Shown piece by piece: positions 14,526-20,031 of a DNA stretch of 20,031 bases. The notes beneath the pieces are model-generated. The model made no database searches. It had not been told where the DNA came from and saw only the letters and a list, made by a program, of their open reading frames with translations. The translations under genes and the position numbers were made by a program. Every line of letters begins with the position of its first letter. Position 1 is the first letter of the stretch. Origin of the DNA: an uncultured Oscillospiraceae bacterium (lineage in GTDB: Bacteria; Bacillota_A; Clostridia; Oscillospirales; Oscillospiraceae). The stretch covers positions 1 to 20,031 of the forward strand of contig CAAEDK010000284.1 of assembly GCA_900754605.1 (NCBI GenBank). The letters run 5' to 3'.

Positions 14526-15350
14526 ATGCGTGGTAAAAAAGTCTTGTTCATCCTTTCACTAACTGTGCTTGTTCTTTTCCTGCTGGTAGGGGTCTTTGCT
14601 GATTTTCTGGCACCCTGCGACCCCAACGCGGTGGATATGGCCAACGGCCTTGCCGCCCCCTCCACTGAACACTGGCTGGGTACCGACCATATCGGCCGTG
14701 ATCTGCTGAGCCGGCTTATCTACGGCAGCCGCTCTTCTGTGTTCATCGCTTTCTTCGCCACCGGATGCACTCTGTTGCTGGGCATGACTATCGGCCTGGT
14801 GTCCGGTTATCTGGGGGGATGGATAGATCAACTGATTCAGGCTGTGGTCAATATCTTCCAAGGAATCCCCAGCGCCGCTTTTGTGGTCGCCATCCTGGGA
14901 CTGCTGGGCCCCGGTATGCGCAGTCTGCTGATCGCCATTGTGGTCAGCTCCTGGGCTGGATTCTCCCGTATTGTGCGCAATCAAGTTCTGGAGATCCGCG
15001 AGCTGCACTATATCGAGGGCGCACGGGCCATGGGCGGCGGGAGCTTCTATATCATGCGGCGCCATATCCTGCCCAATATCTTGCTCCCTCTGCTGGTTCT
15101 AATCGCCACACGGATCGGCTCTACGGTGCTCACCGTGGCCGCCATGAGCTACCTGGGCCTGGGCCTGCGGGCACCCGCAGCGGACTGGGGGATCATGATT
15201 AACGACGCCAAGCTCTACTATGTGAAGGATTTTCTTGTTCTACTGGCCCCTGCGGCCTGCCTGACTCTGTTCTGCCTGAGCATCAACTTGATTGCTGATT
15301 ATCTCCGGGACTGCCTTGACCACGATGACGGCGCGGCCCGCATGCTGTAA
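14526..15350 (+). CDS. Opp/Dpp/Nik-type ABC permease 2 (DppC/NikC-like)
   Basis: This 274-residue membrane permease is the C-type partner. Hallmarks are 'LGTDHIGRDLLSRLIYGSR' near residue 55, the 'GARAMGGGSFYIMRRHILPN' EAA loop near residue 165, and 'SYLGLGLRAPAADWGIMI' in the C-terminal third. About six membrane segments are visible. It is close to the usual length for the family, lacking only a long N-terminal cytoplasmic extension. A GGGG-rich SD precedes the ATG, and the ATPase gene follows after 13 bases. Confidence 0.9.
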   Translation: MRGKKVLFILSLTVLVLFLLVGVFADFLAPCDPNAVDMANGLAAPSTEHWLGTDHIGRDLLSRLIYGSRSSVFIAFFATGCTLLLGMTIGLVSGYLGGWIDQLIQAVVNIFQGIPSAAFVVAILGLLGPGMRSLLIAIVVSSWAGFSRIVRNQVLEIRELHYIEGARAMGGGSFYIMRRHILPNILLPLLVLIATRIGSTVLTVAAMSYLGLGLRAPAADWGIMINDAKLYYVKDFLVLLAPAACLTLFCLSINLIADYLRDCLDHDDGAARML

Positions 15351-15363
15351 AGGGAGGACGCAC

Positions 15364-16296
15364 ATGGAACTGTATACAAAGGACCTCTGCGTCCGCTTTG
15401 CTACCCGTTCGGGTGATATTCCCGCCGTCAACCATGTCTCCCTCGCATTTTCGGAGCGACAGGTCACCGGCATCATTGGAGAGACGGGCAGCGGCAAGTC
15501 TGTGCTGGGCCTGTCTATTCTCGGACTGCTTCAGTCCAACGCCTCTGTCACCGGACAGATCTTTTTGGGAGAGCGGGAGCTCACTGCCCTGTCCGAGCGG
15601 GAGCTGTGCACAGTCCGCGGCAGAGAGATTGCTCTGGTGGCTCAGAACCCGGCCACCTCATTGAATCCCAGCGTGCGGGTGGGACGCCAGATCGAGGAGG
15701 TCTTCCGTCTGGCTGGAAAAAGTACCCCAGACTGCCGGAGACTCACGCTGGAGCTTCTCAGGCAGATGGCCTTTTCCGACCCGAAGCAGATTGCAGGTGC
15801 CTACCCCTTCGAGCTCTCCGGTGGCATGCGCCAGCGTGTACTGACAGCCATCGCTGTGGCTGCACGTCCGCAATGGCTGATCGCAGATGAGCCCACCAAG
15901 GGACTGGATGCAGTGGTGCGCAATCAGGTTTACGACACCTTCTGTATGGTACGGGACCAGTACCGCGTCGGCTTTATCGTCATTACCCACGACCTTCTGC
16001 TGGCCCGCAAATTCTGCGAGCGTATCGTTGTCATGTACTGCGGCCGTGTCCTGGAGACCAACGCGGCGCGGGAACTGTTTGAGCACCCTAGGCACCCCTA
16101 TACCCAGGGGCTTATCGCCTCGCTGCCCCACCTGGGCATGAAGCCTATGGCGGGCTTTTCTCCCGCCTTTACCGACCAGCCCTCCGGCTGCGTATTCCAT
16201 CCCCGGTGCCCTTACGCGGAGGCTCGTTGCCGGCATACAGAGCCGAAATCCATCCCCTGTGGAGAAGGGAGCGTGTGTTGCCATCGCTACGCTTGA
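15364..16296 (+). CDS. Opp/Dpp/Nik-type ABC ATPase 1 (DppD/NikD-like)
   Basis: This 310-residue ATPase has Walker A GETGSGKS (39-46), the signature LSGGMRQR, Walker B 'LIADEP' and an H-loop in 'VITHDL'. The C-terminal extension 'SGCVFHPRCPYAEARC' is the oligopeptide/dipeptide transporter C-terminal domain; in several relatives its cysteines bind a 4Fe-4S cluster. GGGAGG lies 7 bases before the ATG at 15364; the longer in-frame ORF upstream overlaps the permease gene without an SD. The stop lies inside the start region of ATPase 2, so the two are coupled. Confidence 0.9.
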   Translation: MELYTKDLCVRFATRSGDIPAVNHVSLAFSERQVTGIIGETGSGKSVLGLSILGLLQSNASVTGQIFLGERELTALSERELCTVRGREIALVAQNPATSLNPSVRVGRQIEEVFRLAGKSTPDCRRLTLELLRQMAFSDPKQIAGAYPFELSGGMRQRVLTAIAVAARPQWLIADEPTKGLDAVVRNQVYDTFCMVRDQYRVGFIVITHDLLLARKFCERIVVMYCGRVLETNAARELFEHPRHPYTQGLIASLPHLGMKPMAGFSPAFTDQPSGCVFHPRCPYAEARCRHTEPKSIPCGEGSVCCHRYA

Positions 16297-17059
16297 AGTC
16301 CAGCACCTCTCAAAAAGTTTTCACTCCAACCGCCTTCGCGGACGCACCCACAAGGCGGTGGACGATGTTTCCCTCGCCATCGGGCCCGGACAAACTTATG
16401 GGCTGATGGGGGAGTCCGGTTGTGGCAAATCCACTTTGGGTCGGATGATTACCCGGCTTCTCCCGGCCTCCTCCGGGACAGTTCTCTATGACGGGACGGA
16501 CCTCTTGGACATTCCTCAGCGAAAGATGCTCCCCTACCGCCGGCGCATTCAGATGCTTTTTCAGCACCCGGACACTTCGCTAAATCCGCGGATGACAGTG
16601 CTGGACAGTCTGCGGGAGCCCTTTCTGCTCCACGATCTGCCCGGCAAGCAGGATATGGATGAAATAATTCGCGCCCATATCGAGCCCTATGGCATTCAGC
16701 CGGAGCTGCTGGAGCGCCGGGCCTCCCAAGTCAGCGGCGGCCAGATCCAGCGCATTGTGCTGGCACGCATCATGCTGCTCCAGCCTGAGTTTATTGTACT
16801 GGATGAGCCCACTTCTATGCTGGATGTGTCGGTACAGGCCCAGATCATGGATCTGCTACACCAGGTTCAGCTCCGAACCGGAGTATCGTATCTTCTCATC
16901 TCCCACGACCTCGATCTGCTGCGCCACGCGAGCAGCCGGATTGGCATCATGTACCGGGGAAAGCTGCTGGAACAAGGGGAGACAGAGGCCGTACTGAATG
17001 CCCCTACCCACCCCTATACCCGGGAACTGATTGAGAACTTTTCCTATATGAGGGATTAA
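16259..17059 (+). CDS. Opp/Dpp/Nik-type ABC ATPase 2 (DppF/NikE-like)
   Basis: This ATPase of about 266 residues is the second nucleotide-binding subunit. Motifs are Walker A GESGCGKST (51-59), the signature VSGGQIQR, Walker B 'IVLDEPTSMLD' and an H-loop in 'LISHDLDL'. The only convenient in-frame start is a GTG at 16259 that overlaps the preceding gene by 38 bases. It has no clear SD, whereas a GAAGGGAG stands just downstream before a non-standard codon, so the true start could be 16283 or nearby. It lacks the cysteine-rich tail of ATPase 1. With that subunit it completes a five-gene importer. Confidence 0.87.
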   Translation: MEKGACVAIATLEVQHLSKSFHSNRLRGRTHKAVDDVSLAIGPGQTYGLMGESGCGKSTLGRMITRLLPASSGTVLYDGTDLLDIPQRKMLPYRRRIQMLFQHPDTSLNPRMTVLDSLREPFLLHDLPGKQDMDEIIRAHIEPYGIQPELLERRASQVSGGQIQRIVLARIMLLQPEFIVLDEPTSMLDVSVQAQIMDLLHQVQLRTGVSYLLISHDLDLLRHASSRIGIMYRGKLLEQGETEAVLNAPTHPYTRELIENFSYMRD

Positions 17060-17082
17060 ACGCCCATTGGGAGGTGACCTCT

Positions 17083-18015
17083 GTGACGCTTCAAAATCTA
17101 AAATATGTGGTTGCAGTGGCGGAGCACGGTTCGTTTTCTGCGGCCGCCAAGGCCCTTTACATCTCTCAGTCCACCCTGTCCTCCGCAATCAAGGAGCTGG
17201 AGGCCGAGCTTGGAACTCAACTCTTCCTGCGGAGTAACCGCGGTATCCAGCCCACCCCCGACGGGGAGGACTTCCTGCGCTATGCCCGCGAAATTGTGGA
17301 GCAGAGCCGCGCCCTGGAACGGCGTTATCGCCACCGGAGATATGCGCCTACACGGTTCGCGGTTTCGACCCAGCGGCTTCCCTTTGCCGTCCGGGCATTC
17401 CAGAGATTTATGGAGCAGCTCTCCTGGAACAGCTATGATATCGCCATCCGGGAGTGCCCAACCTATACCATTATTAGTGACGTGGCTGCTGGAAAAAGTG
17501 ATGTGGGGGTGGTGGCCCTGCACGACCAGTACATTCCAGCACTGGAAAAGACCTTTGAGATAAACCATGTGACTTTCACCGAGTTAGAACGCTTGCCAAC
17601 GTATGCCTTCCTGCGTAGAAGTCACCCTCTTGCGAAGCGGGACAAGGTCAGCATGGCCGAACTGCTCCAATACCCCTTCGTAACCTATGACCAGGAGGCG
17701 GATCGCTCTGAATACACCGAAGAAGTTGTGTTCCATCAGATTGCGGAAAAGACCGTTCACGTCTCCGACCGGTGCAGCAAGGTGGCGCTGGTTCGGTTTA
17801 CCGATGCGTTCAGCATAGGTCCGGACCTGACCAACAGCAACGCCGATGCCTTCCACAGCGGGATGGGTGAGATTGTTGCCATGCCGGTAGAGGAGATCTC
17901 CGACTCACTCCATGTCGGATATCTGCTGCAAAAGAATGTGGCGGTCTCAGCCGCCATGGCAGTGTTTCTGGACTATCTGCGGGACGATATTATAGTGTTA
18001 AAGAAGACTCTTTAG
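17083..18015 (+). CDS. LysR-family transcriptional regulator
   Basis: This 310-residue regulator has an N-terminal winged helix-turn-helix at residues 3-60 ('GSFSAAAKALYISQSTLSSA') and a C-terminal substrate-sensing domain. The GTG at 17083 is preceded by GGGAGG with 8 bases spacing; a GTG at 17074 overlaps that SD. It follows ATPase 2 by 23 bases on the same strand and precedes a terminator, so it appears to be the last gene of the transporter operon. LysR genes are more often divergent from their targets. It may regulate its own operon or another target, perhaps in response to the transported substrate; this is inference. No LysR operator was identified. Confidence 0.9.
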   Translation: MTLQNLKYVVAVAEHGSFSAAAKALYISQSTLSSAIKELEAELGTQLFLRSNRGIQPTPDGEDFLRYAREIVEQSRALERRYRHRRYAPTRFAVSTQRLPFAVRAFQRFMEQLSWNSYDIAIRECPTYTIISDVAAGKSDVGVVALHDQYIPALEKTFEINHVTFTELERLPTYAFLRRSHPLAKRDKVSMAELLQYPFVTYDQEADRSEYTEEVVFHQIAEKTVHVSDRCSKVALVRFTDAFSIGPDLTNSNADAFHSGMGEIVAMPVEEISDSLHVGYLLQKNVAVSAAMAVFLDYLRDDIIVLKKTL

Positions 18016-18078
18016 TAACGTTAGATTCGTTTTTATTGAAGTGTCCGGCACAGGATCCACGGAAGACTGTATAAAAAA

Positions 18079-18121
18079 TGCGCCGTCCGGCTTGAGCCGG
18101 ATGGCGCACGTTTCTTTTGTT
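18079..18121 (+). terminator. Terminator after the LysR gene
   Basis: A 13-bp stem (18079-18091 with 18096-18108, one G-T pair) with a TTGA loop is followed by CG and a TTTCTTTTGTT tract, with an A-run upstream. The T-tract is also one of the two 11-bp direct repeats that flank the insertion sequence. Confidence 0.85.
18111..18121 (+). repeat. Left target-site duplication of the IS
   Basis: The 11-base sequence TTTCTTTTGTT recurs exactly at 19832-19842, immediately outside the other end of the element. It coincides with the terminator U-tract. Confidence 0.75.
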
Positions 18122-18122
18122 A

Positions 18123-18146
18123 GTGTAAAATTATCGTAGGCAAAAG
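18123..18146 (+). repeat. Left terminal inverted repeat of the IS
   Basis: It begins GTGTAA and shares ATCGT and GGCAA blocks with the reverse complement of 19804-19827; 18 of 24 positions match. Confidence 0.7.
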
Positions 18147-18175
18147 AAAAAGGGAAACGGTGAAAACATCGCTTC

Positions 18176-18243
18176 CCTTGGGGCTCCAAAGTCAGTAGAA
18201 TTGTGAGTTGAGAACAAACACCTACTGCAAAGGAGTCCCAAGG
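18176..18243 (+). promoter_or_regulatory. Hairpin sequestering the transposase ribosome binding site
   Basis: The arm 18176-18187 pairs with 18232-18243 (with one G-T pair) and 18193-18198 pairs with 18222-18227. The right arm includes the GGAG of the transposase SD and ends two bases before the ATG. Transcripts entering from outside the element would contain both arms. Some insertion sequences limit transposase translation from read-through mRNA in this way; here it is inferred from the pairing. A second, smaller hairpin lies at 18151-18179. Confidence 0.6.
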
Positions 18244-18245
18244 TA

Positions 18246-19712
18246 ATGGTAACAAAGTTAGAGACACAAGGCAAGCAGATTTTTCAGTGGGGCGAGAAGT
18301 TTGTAGACATCGCCACACTGGAGAAAGCGGTGTACGAAGCCGTTCTCTCCCTCGGCCGCAATATCATGCGCCAGTGCATAGAGGAGGCGGATCGGACGCT
18401 CGCTCGGCAGCGGGACCGTGGGATGTACCGGGACAAGGGCTACCGGCCCACCACGCTCAAAACAGTGATGGGCGAGGTGGGGTACCAGCGCCATGTCTAC
18501 CTGCTGTCCGGGGCCGCGGAGCAGCCCAGGGCAACGGTATACCTGCTGGACAGGAGCATGGGCCTTGACACGGTAGGCCTTTTCAGCGATACTGTGTGTA
18601 TGATGGCGGTGGAAGCGGCCTGTGCGGTGAGTCACCGGACGGCAGCCGCCACACTCAACGATCTGACCGGGCTGAGCCTGAGCCACGAGAGCGTCTGGCG
18701 CATTGTCCAGAACGCTGGGAGCTGGGAGCAAGCCCGAGTGGACAGCCTGGCGGCGGCGGCAAAGGCCGAGTGTGGGTCTGGGACCTATGAAACGCCGGTA
18801 CTGTATGAGGAGATGGACGGCGTGTACCTTGCTCTGCAAGGGAAAGACCGGCTGGAACACGGCCCCAGCAAAGAGATGAAGGTGTCTATTGCCTACTCCG
18901 GGATTTACGAGGACGCCAGCGGGCGGCGAGGCCTTGCCAACAAGGTTTCATACGCCAGCATGGAACAGGCGGAACACTTCCGCCGCCACGCCGAGGGTGT
19001 AGTGGCCGACTTCTATGCTGTGGACTGCGTGAAGCGACGGGTCTTTAACAGCGACGGCGGAACCTGGCTGCAACGGAATATGGTGCCTGGATGTACCTAC
19101 CAGCTCGATTTGTTCCACCGGAACCGGGCTGTGCGTACCTGTGTGAATGACCCAGACCTCCAGGAAACCATCCTGGAGCTATTTCATGCACGTAAAGTCA
19201 AAGAAGCGATTGCTGTGGTGGAGGCATCTATTGAGAGCACACTGGATCCCGACGAACAAGAGAAGCGGCGGAAGCTGTTTACCTACTTCAACAACTACCG
19301 GAAATCCCTTATTCCATACTACCAACGGAGTGGAAGAAAACCCCCGCTGCCCAACGAGGGCCAGCAGCCCGCCCGGTGTGGGAGCATGGAGAGCAACATC
19401 TTTACCATTATTGGGAACCGGATGAAGCACAACCGCACCTGCTGGAGCGTGGCCGGGGCCAACAACCTTGCGGCTTTGCTCGCCTTGCACCGCACCGGCC
19501 ATCTGCGGCGTGTTCTGCGGGATTGGACGGCCCACGGGGCCCCCTCTAAGCTATACACAATAACGGCTCCCATATCTGCAAAGCAAACCAACAAACAGAT
19601 GAGTGAAATCTATATCCCACCGCATTTACTGTCTGCTGGTGACCTCCATCCAGCCGCGAAGTATTGCCTGACCAAATTCTTCCCGCTGTCCGAGATGCAC
19701 ACCACAGAATGA
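18246..19712 (+). CDS. ISLre2-family (UPF0236) transposase
   Basis: This 488-residue protein would catalyse movement of the insertion sequence. It matches the UPF0236/ISLre2 family in its 'YRDKGYRPTTLKTVMGEVGYQRHVY' N-terminal region, in 'YEEMDGVYLALQ', in 'AVDCVKRRVFNSDGG' and 'YQLDLFHRN', and in the C-terminal 'GSMESNIFTIIGNRMKHN'. The acidic residues in the MDG, DLFH and SMESN segments are likely catalytic. Length is normal for the family and no internal stop or frameshift is seen. AAAGGAG lies ten bases before ATG, inside a hairpin. Confidence 0.9.
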   Translation: MVTKLETQGKQIFQWGEKFVDIATLEKAVYEAVLSLGRNIMRQCIEEADRTLARQRDRGMYRDKGYRPTTLKTVMGEVGYQRHVYLLSGAAEQPRATVYLLDRSMGLDTVGLFSDTVCMMAVEAACAVSHRTAAATLNDLTGLSLSHESVWRIVQNAGSWEQARVDSLAAAAKAECGSGTYETPVLYEEMDGVYLALQGKDRLEHGPSKEMKVSIAYSGIYEDASGRRGLANKVSYASMEQAEHFRRHAEGVVADFYAVDCVKRRVFNSDGGTWLQRNMVPGCTYQLDLFHRNRAVRTCVNDPDLQETILELFHARKVKEAIAVVEASIESTLDPDEQEKRRKLFTYFNNYRKSLIPYYQRSGRKPPLPNEGQQPARCGSMESNIFTIIGNRMKHNRTCWSVAGANNLAALLALHRTGHLRRVLRDWTAHGAPSKLYTITAPISAKQTNKQMSEIYIPPHLLSAGDLHPAAKYCLTKFFPLSEMHTTE

Positions 19713-19803
19713 CTGTGCTGGCTGAGTGCGCTTGGCCCGGTTTACGCCGAGGCCATTCACCTTGAACAACACTTTCTACTGGCTCCAATTTTGGTACCAG
19801 CAC

Positions 19804-19827
19804 CCCTTGCCAACGATTTTGTTACAC
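19804..19827 (-). repeat. Right terminal inverted repeat of the IS
   Basis: Its reverse complement starts GTGTAAC and matches the left repeat at 18 of 24 positions. Confidence 0.7.
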
Positions 19828-19831
19828 ATAC

Positions 19832-19842
19832 TTTCTTTTGTT
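19832..19842 (+). repeat. Right target-site duplication of the IS
   Basis: TTTCTTTTGTT is identical to 18111-18121. Confidence 0.75.
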
Positions 19843-19847
19843 CCATC

Positions 19848-19876
19848 TTGACATTCCGAGTGCACCCTGATAAAAT
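19848..19876 (+). promoter_or_regulatory. Near-consensus promoter for the rightward riboswitch operon
   Basis: A perfect TTGACA (19848-19853) and TAAAAT (19871-19876) are separated by 17 bases. This is the best sigma-A-type promoter in the window and starts just outside the insertion sequence. Confidence 0.85.
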
Positions 19877-19904
19877 AAAAAAACAAGTGAATATAGTTGG
19901 TACA

Positions 19905-20031
19905 CAGGTGTCCATCCAATTGTGGTGGGTGAAAAGGGAAGTCGGGTGAGAATCCCGCACAAAGCCGTTGCTGTGTTGGCGGAGTGCCTCTCTGCTATGT
20001 CACTGGGATGTTTGTTCCGGGAAGACGGAGA
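19905..20031 (+). promoter_or_regulatory. Cobalamin riboswitch, 5' part (cut by right edge)
   Basis: The order GGTGGGTGAAAAGGGAAGTC, the P3 hairpin CGGGTGAGAATCCCG, then GTCACTGGGATG and CCGGGAAGACGG matches the cobalamin aptamer up to its GGGAAG core. The 3' P1 arm and the regulated gene lie beyond the window. Confidence 0.85.

Larger units (their letters stand above)
18122..19831 (+). mobile_element. ISLre2-family insertion sequence, apparently intact
   Basis: This element of about 1.7 kb has one transposase gene, imperfect terminal inverted repeats and flanking 11-bp direct repeats. The left end (18123-18146) and the reverse complement of the right end (19827-19804) agree at 18 of 24 positions, both starting GTGTAA. 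The exact outer bases are uncertain by a few positions: one base lies between direct repeat and GTGTAA on the left, four on the right. The intact ORF and matching direct repeats suggest a fairly recent insertion. The stretch 19713-19803 inside the right end holds no gene that I can see. Confidence 0.82.

Noticed and set aside
1..20031. CRISPR arrays, tRNA or rRNA genes, prophage genes
   Set aside because: I saw no regularly spaced repeats, no tRNA-like cloverleaf, no rRNA sequence and no phage structural or integrase gene.

Overview
The window reads as a chromosomal segment of an anaerobic, gut-type Clostridia bacterium (Oscillospiraceae-like is my best guess). The guess rests on lipoprotein signal peptides ending in a Cys-Gly lipobox, Firmicutes-style Shine-Dalgarno sites, sigma-A-like promoters, intrinsic terminators downstream of riboswitches, and an ISLre2-type transposase. 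No rRNA, tRNA or other taxonomic marker is present, so the assignment is inference.

The organising theme is cobalamin (B12). I recognise five cobalamin riboswitches in 20 kb, two of them cut by the window edges. Layout: (1) 1-99, minus strand: a promoter and the 5' half of a cobalamin riboswitch for an operon off the left edge. (2) 157-4750, plus strand: promoter, riboswitch, terminator, then two tandem BtuF-like lipoproteins, a BtuC-like permease and a BtuD-like ATPase. (3) 4896-4949: a terminator shared by convergent operons. (4) 11350-4962, minus strand: a NifH-like iron protein and a nitrogenase component-1-like protein, then an internal promoter, riboswitch and terminator, then a second FecB/FecCD/FepC-type transporter and a small FmdE-like protein. 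(5) 11453-18108, plus strand: promoter, riboswitch, terminator, then a complete Opp/Dpp/Nik-type ABC transporter (binding protein, two permeases, two ATPases), a LysR regulator and a terminator. (6) 18122-19831: an apparently intact ISLre2-family insertion sequence that landed in the U-tract of the preceding terminator. (7) 19848-20031: a near-consensus promoter and the 5' part of a fifth riboswitch leading off the right edge.

My working picture is a corrinoid/cobalt island. Several importers are switched by intracellular cobalamin: two of the BtuFCD/iron-complex type and one of the peptide/nickel type. Embedded among them is an uncharacterised two-component nitrogenase-like reductase. The NifH-like protein keeps its nucleotide-binding and 4Fe-4S ligand motifs. 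The component-1 partner is a single polypeptide that appears to carry a duplicated first domain. Characterised relatives outside nitrogen fixation reduce tetrapyrroles (BchLNB, CfbCD) or C-S bonds (MarHDK). A role in reducing an imported corrinoid, another tetrapyrrole or a metal complex is therefore a reasonable but untested inference, and this module is the most promising undescribed system here.
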